Shown here: positions 53,274-61,855 of the stretch, piece after piece
Position numbering within the stretch: position 1 is the first letter of the stretch
Layout: every line of letters starts with the position of its first letter
Source of the DNA: CAWBUW01 sp963792075
Lineage (GTDB): Bacteria > Chloroflexota > Anaerolineae > Anaerolineales > UBA4823
NCBI GenBank assembly: GCA_963792075.1
Contig: CAWBUW010000012.1
Coordinates: forward strand, 1,054,001-1,118,000
Length of the DNA: 64,000 nucleotides
Direction: 5' to 3'
Program-made: the position numbers and the translations under genes
The notes under the pieces: model-generated
What the model saw: the letters and a program-made list of their open reading frames with translations, nothing else
Told to the model about the DNA's origin: nothing
Database searches by the model: none

Positions 53274-54546
53274 GGTGCACCTGAAGGATTGACCTGAGCC
53301 AGCAGAGCATCCAGGTCGGTTGTAATCGCCTCAATCTCATCCATCACCTGATCGATCTGCTTGATCTCCAGGTCCGAGCCTTCTTTCTTGAGCCGCGCCT
53401 GCTTGCGCAGGTCTTGAGCCAGGTCCTGCGCTTCATAGCGCAGCCGGCTGGCATAATCGCGGCCGGCCGAGACCTCCGGCTCCATCGCTGCTGGATGAAA
53501 GACGAAGCGATCGAGCAAGAGCTGAATAATGGCTGCCATTGGAATTGCCATGAGCGCGCCGGCAATGCCGAACAAAGAGCTAAAGGCAAAAATCGCCAGC
53601 AGGGAGACGAACGGATTGACCCCCACCGCCTTCCGCATGACGCGCGGCACCAGCAAACTGTTTTCCAACTGCTGAATAACAATGCGTGGCGACGATCACC
53701 CAGACCAACTTGGAAGGTGCGATGGATAAGGCAATGACCGCCGCAGGAATGGCGCCAAGCAGCGGTCCAATCATCGGTACAGCCTCCAGCACGCCCGCCA
53801 CGAGCGCCAGCACCAGGGCATTGGGCAAGCCGATGAGCAGATAGGCAACCAGCGCCATGATGCCGATGACCAGGCAAAGGACGCCTTGTCCGGCAATGTA
53901 GAAACCAACCTTGGTTTCCATGGCCGAAATCAGTTCGCTAATGCTCTCGCGCTGGCCCTTTGGAACCAGCGGCAACAATGACTGAATGGTGCGCGGCCCA
54001 TCGAGCGTCCAGTGAAAGGCCAATAGCAGAATGGCTATGGCCATAAAGATAGCCTTAGCCGCCGATACCACGTAACCCATCGCTTGCCCTGCAGAAGCCA
54101 ACATCTGCTGCCCCGTTTGCTGCTACCGGCTCCAGGCCAGGTAGTGTCGCTGGGAGGAACTCACTTAAGCGCACAATCAATTGATTGGGATAATTAACCA
54201 TCCACTCACGCAGGCTTTGGTAGTAACCCGGCACTGCGGCAGCAATCGTAGTACCTTGCTCGACAATCAACGGGAATAACAATAGCACGAAGCTGATGAG
54301 CAGGGCGAGCAGCAAGAGGTAGACAAGAATGACCCCCGCAATCCGGGGGAGGCCTCGCCGCTGCAGCCAGGTTACGACTGGCCTGATCACCGTGCCCATC
54401 ACGATGGCGATAAACAAGATGAAAACGACCTGGTAAAACCGATAGAGAAGCCAGAAGCTAAGGGCGACAAAAACGAGGACGAGAGTCGCCCCCATGACAC
54501 GCCGAAATGTCCATTGATACGGTTGTGAAGGTGGTGGGAGTGCCAT
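53270..54546 (-). pseudogene. Second AI-2E family transporter, broken by two frameshifts
   Basis: Three frames make one about 425-aa AI-2E protein. Piece 1 (54546 down to about 54112) holds the N-terminal helices and fails at a GGGG run (54111-54114). Piece 2 (about 54110-53690) carries GLPNALVLALVAGVLEAVPMIGPLLGAIPA and fails near 53684. Piece 3 (about 53680-53270) begins IVIQQLENSLLVPRVM and includes the last helix and a charged coiled tail. All family motifs survive, so sequencing error is plausible. It is a tandem paralogue of the gene at 52020. Confidence 0.75.
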
Positions 54547-54552
54547 GCTTAC

Positions 54553-54708
54553 CTAAGCTGGGAAGCTGAAGTCCCCCTGGTTGATCGTGCTGACCCCAAA
54601 TAGTGGGGAAAGCATCTGCAGTCGAGAGCCAGAAATCTCCTGACAAAACCGTCGCCAGGCTTCTACCTTACCGTCCAAGATGGGAAATGCCAGAACAATA
54701 CCAGACAT
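54553..54708 (-). CDS. Short conserved protein fragment
   Basis: The 51-aa frame starts MSGIVLAFPILDGKVEAWRR, which resembles the N-terminus of small, roughly 110-aa monooxygenase-like (ferredoxin-fold) proteins that begin with FPILPGKTEAWRRF. It then diverges (after ISGSR) and ends early. I read it as a truncated or frameshifted copy; a real 51-aa protein is possible. It follows a hairpin repeat. Confidence 0.45.
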   Translation of the reverse strand: MSGIVLAFPILDGKVEAWRRFCQEISGSRLQMLSPLFGVSTINQGDFSFPA

Positions 54709-54748
54709 TGTTTGCCTCTTGATCGGCTCTCTGGGAATCGCCGTGGTA

Positions 54749-54815
54749 GGGTGGTTATGTGGGGGTGTTTTGCGGGCAAAGCCTGCAAAACACCCCCACA
54801 TCTGCCCTTTGTCAC
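54749..54815. repeat. Hairpin repeat (21-bp stem, GCAAAGC apex)
   Basis: A 21-bp stem with one G-T pair (54757-54777 with 54781-54801) closes on AAA within GCAAAGC. It lies between the rhomboid gene and the short gene at 54708. The flanks TAGGGTGGTTAT and TGCCCTTTGTC match the shared flanks of the other copies. Confidence 0.8.
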
Positions 54816-54866
54816 GGCAACTCCCAATGAACCCTTGATCTTTCACTCTCCGATACATTCAGTTTC

Positions 54867-54900
54867 AGTATAATGATTCAGAGTCTCAACAACGTCACAA
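54867..54900 (-). promoter_or_regulatory. Response-regulator (PhoB/OmpR-like) box and -10, second copy
   Basis: On the minus strand: TTGTGAC, 4 bases, TTGAGAC, 10 bases, then TATACT, identical in arrangement to 49262-49295. The first gene it could drive is at 54708; the hairpin at 54749-54815 lies in the resulting leader. Confidence 0.5.
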
Positions 54901-54933
54901 GGAACCACTTGGCCGAGTGGGGCGGGTGCGTCG

Positions 54934-55581
54934 TTAACGCAGTTGCCGGACCGAATTTCCTCTGAATAAAAAAGTCAGCACAAATCCGGCGATAAATCCA
55001 CCTATGTGCGCCATGTAAGCGACGCCACCTGTATCTGCTGTGTTTGCAATCGAACCAATGCCGCTAAAGAACTGCAGAACGATCCACAGCCCAATCACAA
55101 TCAGTGCGGACACTGGAATCACGCCTCTGCCCATCAACACACTGACTCTTCCCTTTGGGAACATCAATATGTAAGCACCAAGCACGCCAGCAATCGCTCC
55201 TGAAGCTCCAAGATTCGGCACGTCTGATCCCATACTAAAAGCCAACTGGGCAAAAGTAGCCGCAAGCCCACAGAGCAGGTAGAAGATTGTGAACATGACG
55301 TGACCGAAACGATCTTCCACATTGTCACCAAAGATCCATAAGTAGAGCATGTTGCCTCCCAGGTGAAGCCACCCGGCATGCATGAACATGGATGTGAAGA
55401 GCGTCAGAAAATCACCTAAGGGATTGGCAAGGAAACGGCTAGGAACGAAAGCCCATTTCATAACAAAAGCGTCACCACCACTCAGCTCTACAAAAAAGAA
55501 CAGGACATTCAGGGTGATCAGAGCATAGGTGACTATTGGAACCGTTCTTCGAGCGCTATCATCATCACCAATTGGAAACAT
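54934..55581 (-). CDS. Rhomboid-family intramembrane serine protease
   Basis: The 215-aa rhomboid protease has six helices and the catalytic Ser in GASGAIAGVLGAY and His in MAHIGGFIAG. The MFMHAGWLHLGGNMLYLWIF segment gives the family HxxxN oxyanion residues. It cleaves single-span membrane proteins. A GGAGGTAAATT ribosome site precedes the ATG. Its GC content is lower than the neighbouring genes. Confidence 0.92.
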   Translation of the reverse strand: MFPIGDDDSARRTVPIVTYALITLNVLFFFVELSGGDAFVMKWAFVPSRFLANPLGDFLTLFTSMFMHAGWLHLGGNMLYLWIFGDNVEDRFGHVMFTIFYLLCGLAATFAQLAFSMGSDVPNLGASGAIAGVLGAYILMFPKGRVSVLMGRGVIPVSALIVIGLWIVLQFFSGIGSIANTADTGGVAYMAHIGGFIAGFVLTFLFRGNSVRQLR

Positions 55582-55633
55582 AGAATTTACCTCCTTAAAA
55601 TCATCATTTGACAGTGATTGAACAGCACCGTCT

Positions 55634-58600
55634 TCATCCCATCACAACCTTCACTTCATGTTGCTTCCCGTCCGCGGCTAACGGAATCAATCCGTCGTTT
55701 AGCGGATTGTTATCCAGCAAAACCTGTCGAATGCCCCGGTTCACGCCATTCGGATTCTCCACATTGATAAGGTAATGGGTGGCTTCAAAGCGGTAATCCA
55801 CTTTAAATCCCAGCCAATGGTGGGGAATGCAAGGATTGATTTTGAGCACACTTCCCAGGCGAGAGATACCCAGGATGGCTTGGATGCCCAGGTTGTACAT
55901 CCAGCCAGATGAACCGGTGTACCACGTCCAGCCGCCGCTGCCGGTATGGGGTGGCTGGCTGTAAACATCGGCAGCAATGACGTAAGGCTCCACCTGGTAG
56001 CGCGCCACTTTTTCGGGTGTATCGGCGTGATAGACGGGGCTCAACAGGCGGAACAGCGCTTCGGCACGGTCTCCCTGGCCGAGTTCCGCAAAGGCGCGCA
56101 CCGCCCAGATGGCGGCGTGGGTGTACTGCCCACCATTTTCGCGTACACCGGGAGCATAGCCTTTGATGTAACCGGGGTCGCGCGGTGTTTTGTCAAAGGG
56201 CGGGGTGAACAGTAAAATCATCTGCTCGGCCTGTTTCACCAGCAGGTTGTTGACGGATTCCATGGCCTGGGCCGCCCGAGTCGGGTCGGCTGCGCCCGAT
56301 AACACTGCCCACGATTGGGCAATCGAATCGATGCGGCACTCGTTATTTTGGCTTGACCCTAACGGGGAACCGTCATCGTAGAAGGCACGCAGGTACCAGT
56401 TCCCATCCCAGGCGCTGCTTTCGATCGCTTGTGCCAGGCGTTTGGCCTGCTGCTGGTAGGGTTCGGGGTCATCTTCCATCAACAGGCAAAGTGAACCAAA
56501 ACGCATCAACGTGCTATGCAGGAACCAGCCCAACCAAACGCTCTCGCCGCGCCCGGCCATCCCCACCCGGTTCATGCCATCGTTCCAATCGCCAGCGCCC
56601 ATCAAAGGCAGCCCGTGAGGGCCGGATGTATTGCCTTTTTGGATGGCGCGGCGGCAATGCTCATACAGCGAATATTCGTCGCGGGTGGCTTCGTACTGAG
56701 CGTAACGTTCAGCTTCGCCCGTTTTAAGTGCTTCGCCTTTCAGGAATGGGATTTGCACGTTCAGGATGGAATCATCCCCTGTGACAGTCACATATTCGGC
56801 AGTGACATACGGCAGCCACAGCAAGTCATCGCTAAAGCGGGTGCGTACTCCCCGCCCCGAAGGCGGATTCCACCAGTGCAGCACGTCGCCAGCGTCGAAT
56901 TGATGGCGTGCGGCGTTCAAAATCTGCTGGCGGGCCAGATCGGGGCGGGTATACAACAGCGCCATCACATCCTGAAGTTGGTCACGGAAGCCAAAGGCCC
57001 CGCTGGATTGATACAGCGCCGTCCGCCCCCACAGGCGGCAGGTCACCGTCTGGTACAGCAGCCAGCGGTTGAGCATCAAATCCATACCAGGTTCGGGCGT
57101 CTGCACTGTAATCGTGCCCAGAATGTTGTCCCACAACACCTGCACTGCCTGCCAGGTTACCTCGACTTGCCCTTTGCTCTGAATCTTACTAATCAAGGCT
57201 CGGCTTTCCGCCTGGTTGGCCCCTTCGCCGATCAGGAAAAAGACTTCCTCCACCTGCCCAGGTTCCAGGTCTACATGCAGTTGGATCGCCGCGCACGGGT
57301 CCAGCCCGGCGTTGACCCGGCTCGCCAGCCCAATCCGGCCCAGGGCAGCCGGGGCTTGCAGGCTGCCCATGCGGCCCAGGAACTCTGTGCGGTCAGCGGT
57401 CACACCATGTGGCTCTTTATTGGCCGCCAAGAAAGCCACCCGTTCGCTGAACTCGGCGTTGAAGCGGTTGCTCACCAGCAAGGCATGGGTAGTGGGGTCG
57501 TACTCTGGCGTATTAAAAGCTTGATTTTGTTGGCGCGTCGTCCCCAGCACCCATTCAGCGTAATAAGTGACAGTGAGTCGCCGTGGGCGTGTCCACAGGT
57601 TTTCGAGGCGAAGATGGGCGATTTTTACCGGCTCATCGGGCGCAGCGAACAGGCGCAATCGTTGATTCAGCCCGTGGCTTTGACTCTCAAAGGTCGAATA
57701 ACCCGCCCCGTGGCGAATCACATGCGCTGTTTCTGCCCCCGCAGGCATGGGCGTGGGCGACCAGACCAGGCCGGTCTCTTCATCGCGTAGGTAGAGCGCT
57801 TCGCCCGGCATGTCTGTGACCGGGTCGTTGCGCCAGGGGGTCAAGCGGTTCTCGCCGCTATTCTCAGCCCAGGTGCATCCGGAACCGGCTTCGGAGACCA
57901 GAAAGCCAAACTGGGGATTGGCAATCACGTTGACCCACGGGTGCGGCGTATAGGAGCGAGCTGGCGCAGCGGGACCGCTCTGGAGAAAGATGACATATTC
58001 TTTGCCATCGGGGCTGAAACCGCCCAGGCCGTTGTCCATGCGCAGGCCAGCAGGTCGCGCCAACGCCGGGGTCGATTCGGGATTATGAACCAGAGATAAA
58101 GAGGGGGTGAATTCAGGCAGGCGGATGGGCGGCGCAGTTAAACGATTAGCATGATCGGCCAAGGTTCCGTTTTTTTCATCCAAAATCACCCCTGCCACGG
58201 TCTCAAGCAAAATCCGATCAACTGGTTGAAGTTGATCCGTGCGTAACAGGAAAATGCCGTCGCGAGCATTCAGCCAGCTTTCAGCGCTCAGGCGCACAAT
58301 TTGGCGGTAGATGGCATTATGCAAATCGAGGGCGTAACCGGTATCCTGATCGTTAAGGATTACCAGGTTGACTTTAATCTGCCGTTTGTGCCAGTAGGCG
58401 TAAGCATTTAGGGCTTCGATCAACAAGGCTGAATCGCCATCGCGCACGCGCAGCAACAAGATGGGTAGGTCGCCGGAAATGCCGTAGCCCCACAGGCCAG
58501 ATTGCCCCTTCTCGTTTTGCGCCAAGATGTGCGGGGCAGCGCGCAATAGCTCATTCGGGTAGAGCAAGGCCGATAACAGGCGTTGGATTTGTTCCACGTT

Positions 58601-61600
58601 GTAGGCATTCAATCCCAACTCGAGCAGTTCCTGTTCGCTGTGGGTGCGCGCATCTTCAAAAGCGCGGTGGATGGCCTGCCCGGACTGAAAGTGAGACAGC
58701 TTTTCCAATGCTTCGGCGTTGGAGGCAGCCGCCAGAGTCAGGAATGTGACCTTGGTTTTGGCATGTGGCTTCAGGTTTATTTCCTGAGCCAGTGAAAAGA
58801 TCGGATCTAAAGTCCCGCCGAGGGTGCCAGATAATCGTCGAATTTGGCCCTGCAATGCAGCCGGCGACCGCTGGGTATGGCCACGCCCTAAAAATCGGGC
58901 GCGGTCGCTCTCGTACTCACCAGTTACTTTTCGCCCAGCTTCGATGACCAGCGCATGCGCCAGCACAACCGGCTTTTCATCAGCCGAACGCGGCCGGCGC
59001 TGGAAAAGGAGGGCGTTGGCCTCTGCGACATATTCGCTCTCGATAAACAGTTTATTGAAGGCCGGATGCCGCCAGTCGGCAGACAGCTCCGCTAACACCA
59101 CTTCGCCATAGCTGGTCAGTTTCAACTTGCGCGGGCGGTCGCTGTCATTGAGGAGGCTCACCCGCCGGATTTCGATGCCATCGGTGCTGACGGTGATTTC
59201 GGTGTGCAGCGAAATGCCTTGATCACGACGCTGGAACTCCACCTTGTACGGCGAGAACAACACTTCCTGATTGTCGGGTATACAGACCGTGGGCTGGCAG
59301 GTGGTTGACCACAGGACGCCAGTCTCCCGATCCTGGAGATAAATCCACGTTCCCCAATCATCGAGGGTGGAGTCGGCTTGCCAGCGTGTCAGGGCAAACT
59401 CTCGCCATTGGCTATACCCGCTGCCGGCGTTTGTGATCAGCAGGTGATAATCTCCCTGTGAAAGGACATGAACGAGTGGAATCGGGCTGCTGCCGTCGGT
59501 TACGTGCCATGCCGCGCTATTTACCGAGCGCCTGGCCTGGGGTAGATCGAGGGGCTCATCGGGGTGGGGATATTCGATGTGTGGGTTTTGTGGAATTTTT
59601 TCCTGGAGCAGCAGTTCGATGCTCTGGATACGCTCATCAGCGTGGAAGCGCTGGATCATGACACCCTGTAAGAGTGCATTGCAGGCCGCCAGCAAGATCA
59701 TTGCTTGATGATGCGCCATATACGATTGCACCCTGGCGTGTTTCTGGCCTGGCGGCAGGTGCGTCGGAGTGTAATCAAGCGCCTCATACAGGCCAAAAGA
59801 ACCTAGCATGTCCAGATCTTGCAGATGCCCCAAATTGTTAAGCACCGCCTGCGGTTGCAGTGACAATCCCAGCAGGGAAGCGTAAGGAGCAACCACCAGG
59901 TTGTCGGGCAGGTCCCGCTTGTAGCCTAAATCGGGCACACCAAAGGAGCGGTACTGGTAGTTCTGGCTGGCATCGAAAGCGAAGTAGCCTGATTCGGACA
60001 CGCCCCAGGGAACATGTTTTTCGTGCCCGTAGCTGATCTGTGCATCCAGCGCTGCGAGGCAACTATTGTACAGGAAGGTGCCCTCGTAATTTTTGGTAAA
60101 CAGCCCCGGCATGAGATACTCGAACATGGTGCCGCTCCAGGAGAGCAGCACCTGTTTTCCGTTTACTTTTGTCAGCGGGCGCCCCAGGTGCAGCCAGTGG
60201 CTTTGCGGCACATCACCTTTGGCAATTGCCACCAGGCTGGCAATGCGCGCCTCGGAGGCCAGTAAATCGTAGTAACTCCCATCCAGCTTTTCGGTGGCGG
60301 CATTATAGCCTATGTGGAATATCTGGCGGCGCTCATCAAACAAGAAACGGAAATCCATGCACCCCACGGCGGTGTTCGCCAGATATGCCATATCCTGGAA
60401 ACCGATCAGCAGGGGCGTGACGGTCATACGCGCCGACAGCAGATCGTCATCCAGTTTTTGGCACCAGTCCCGCACCGCCTCGGTGGATAACTGCGCCTGG
60501 AAGTGGTACAGAGAGATCTTGATCCGGTTATAGACTGCTGCCGCTTGCCCCAATGTGGGCAGTTCGGTGGGCAAACTGTCTCGGAAATTCTGCCAGGCTT
60601 GCGCCGCGACCGGGTCACTCGCCAGCAGCGATGGGGCTTCATCCAGGCGGCTGAGCCAGGGCGCAAACAACCCGATATCGCGCTGCATGTTTTGCAGATG
60701 ATGGTGCAGCATATCCAGGTAAAGCTGCAGTTCGCTCAAGGTTTCTGGATTGAGATTGGGGTGACTCTTGAGTAATTCGATCACCTGATGGGAGATGGTT
60801 TCCCAGCCTTCGCCTGAAAGCCAGGCGAGGGTGATTGTCCAGGCCTCAGGTTTATCTTGGATAGCTGTAACGCGTTCGTTGATGTTGCTGAATTCAACAG
60901 CAGAAGGTCCGATGGTTGAGCCGGGATGGTCTTTTTCAAGTTCTTGGAGTATGTTCTTCAATATATCCAAAATAACGAGCAAACCCTGCCATTGAGGTTT
61001 ACCCAGAATGGGTGCATCTGCCAGAGCCAGCAGGCCTTGCCGGAGCACAATCAGGCAGGCCGCCAAGTTGCCGCTGTCTACAGTGGAGACATAGCGAGGC
61101 GGGAGCGAGGCTAAAGTCTGGGTGTCCATCCAGTTCACCAGGTGGCCGCGGTAATGTTCCAGTTTCGCCATACTTTCAAAAGTGGAACGCAGCCGGACAG
61201 CCAGTTCGAACAGACCTACATAACCCATATCGTGGGCGGAGAGTGTGGAGACCAAGAACAGGCCGATGTTGGTTGGCGTGGTATAGTGCGCCACATTGCC
61301 GCGCGGCGACTCTTGAAAATGGTCGGGTGGCAGCCAGTGATCTTCCGGGCCGACAAATTGCTCGAAAAAGGCCCAGGTGCGCCGAGTCAGGCGCTGGATT
61401 TCTTTACACTGCGGCTCAGAGAGCGGTGCAGTGGTATGGGTAATAGGGCGGCTAATCCAATAGGCCACCTGCGGCGCGATCAGCCAGGCAACCAACAGGG
61501 GGGCCGCTACGATCAGCGCGGTTGGATTGACGATGGCGATGGTATACCCCAAGAGGGCCGTGAAAATCAAGGAAACTGCCATCTCCACCCAGGTTTCAGC

Positions 61601-61855
61601 TCTGGCATTGGACCTAAAGGATTGCGCCATGTGCGCAGCCGTTGTCCATTGCAGCAATTTCCTGCGCGAGATCAGCAGGCGGACTAGCGTAGTTCGAATG
61701 GCGCCCAGAATGAGCAAGGCTTCGTAAGGCAGGAAGAGCATCGCAAGCCCCCAACGCGCCAGCGGGAGCCTGACAGGATCGATCAGCTCTTTCAGGGTGA
61801 GCCGCCCAATATTCTGCCGGATGTGCTGAAGCTCTTGCGCCAGGATCGGCCCAGA
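55634..61855 (-). CDS. Cyclic beta-1,2-glucan synthase-like (NdvB/GH94), 3' part after a frameshift
   Basis: This is the C-terminal about 2070 residues of a giant protein whose N-terminal glycosyltransferase is at 61614-64000. After membrane helices (TALLGYTIAIVNPTALIVAA) come a glycoamylase-like region (SALLYPNELLRA...), two carbohydrate-binding beta-sandwich modules and a GH94 phosphorylase barrel with the likely catalytic Asp in GAGDWNDGMNRVG and HWWNPPSGRGVRTRFSDDLLWLP. Cyclic beta-glucans act in osmoadaptation; GH94 modules trim or phosphorolyse beta-glucan. The frame joins the upstream part around 61848-61860. Confidence 0.85.
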   Translation of the reverse strand, partial: SGPILAQELQHIRQNIGRLTLKELIDPVRLPLARWGLAMLFLPYEALLILGAIRTTLVRLLISRRKLLQWTTAAHMAQSFRSNARAETWVEMAVSLIFTALLGYTIAIVNPTALIVAAPLLVAWLIAPQVAYWISRPITHTTAPLSEPQCKEIQRLTRRTWAFFEQFVGPEDHWLPPDHFQESPRGNVAHYTTPTNIGLFLVSTLSAHDMGYVGLFELAVRLRSTFESMAKLEHYRGHLVNWMDTQTLASLPPRYVSTVDSGNLAACLIVLRQGLLALADAPILGKPQWQGLLVILDILKNILQELEKDHPGSTIGPSAVEFSNINERVTAIQDKPEAWTITLAWLSGEGWETISHQVIELLKSHPNLNPETLSELQLYLDMLHHHLQNMQRDIGLFAPWLSRLDEAPSLLASDPVAAQAWQNFRDSLPTELPTLGQAAAVYNRIKISLYHFQAQLSTEAVRDWCQKLDDDLLSARMTVTPLLIGFQDMAYLANTAVGCMDFRFLFDERRQIFHIGYNAATEKLDGSYYDLLASEARIASLVAIAKGDVPQSHWLHLGRPLTKVNGKQVLLSWSGTMFEYLMPGLFTKNYEGTFLYNSCLAALDAQISYGHEKHVPWGVSESGYFAFDASQNYQYRSFGVPDLGYKRDLPDNLVVAPYASLLGLSLQPQAVLNNLGHLQDLDMLGSFGLYEALDYTPTHLPPGQKHARVQSYMAHHQAMILLAACNALLQGVMIQRFHADERIQSIELLLQEKIPQNPHIEYPHPDEPLDLPQARRSVNSAAWHVTDGSSPIPLVHVLSQGDYHLLITNAGSGYSQWREFALTRWQADSTLDDWGTWIYLQDRETGVLWSTTCQPTVCIPDNQEVLFSPYKVEFQRRDQGISLHTEITVSTDGIEIRRVSLLNDSDRPRKLKLTSYGEVVLAELSADWRHPAFNKLFIESEYVAEANALLFQRRPRSADEKPVVLAHALVIEAGRKVTGEYESDRARFLGRGHTQRSPAALQGQIRRLSGTLGGTLDPIFSLAQEINLKPHAKTKVTFLTLAAASNAEALEKLSHFQSGQAIHRAFEDARTHSEQELLELGLNAYNVEQIQRLLSALLYPNELLRAAPHILAQNEKGQSGLWGYGISGDLPILLLRVRDGDSALLIEALNAYAYWHKRQIKVNLVILNDQDTGYALDLHNAIYRQIVRLSAESWLNARDGIFLLRTDQLQPVDRILLETVAGVILDEKNGTLADHANRLTAPPIRLPEFTPSLSLVHNPESTPALARPAGLRMDNGLGGFSPDGKEYVIFLQSGPAAPARSYTPHPWVNVIANPQFGFLVSEAGSGCTWAENSGENRLTPWRNDPVTDMPGEALYLRDEETGLVWSPTPMPAGAETAHVIRHGAGYSTFESQSHGLNQRLRLFAAPDEPVKIAHLRLENLWTRPRRLTVTYYAEWVLGTTRQQNQAFNTPEYDPTTHALLVSNRFNAEFSERVAFLAANKEPHGVTADRTEFLGRMGSLQAPAALGRIGLASRVNAGLDPCAAIQLHVDLEPGQVEEVFFLIGEGANQAESRALISKIQSKGQVEVTWQAVQVLWDNILGTITVQTPEPGMDLMLNRWLLYQTVTCRLWGRTALYQSSGAFGFRDQLQDVMALLYTRPDLARQQILNAARHQFDAGDVLHWWNPPSGRGVRTRFSDDLLWLPYVTAEYVTVTGDDSILNVQIPFLKGEALKTGEAERYAQYEATRDEYSLYEHCRRAIQKGNTSGPHGLPLMGAGDWNDGMNRVGMAGRGESVWLGWFLHSTLMRFGSLCLLMEDDPEPYQQQAKRLAQAIESSAWDGNWYLRAFYDDGSPLGSSQNNECRIDSIAQSWAVLSGAADPTRAAQAMESVNNLLVKQAEQMILLFTPPFDKTPRDPGYIKGYAPGVRENGGQYTHAAIWAVRAFAELGQGDRAEALFRLLSPVYHADTPEKVARYQVEPYVIAADVYSQPPHTGSGGWTWYTGSSGWMYNLGIQAILGISRLGSVLKINPCIPHHWLGFKVDYRFEATHYLINVENPNGVNRGIRQVLLDNNPLNDGLIPLAADGKQHEVKVVMG

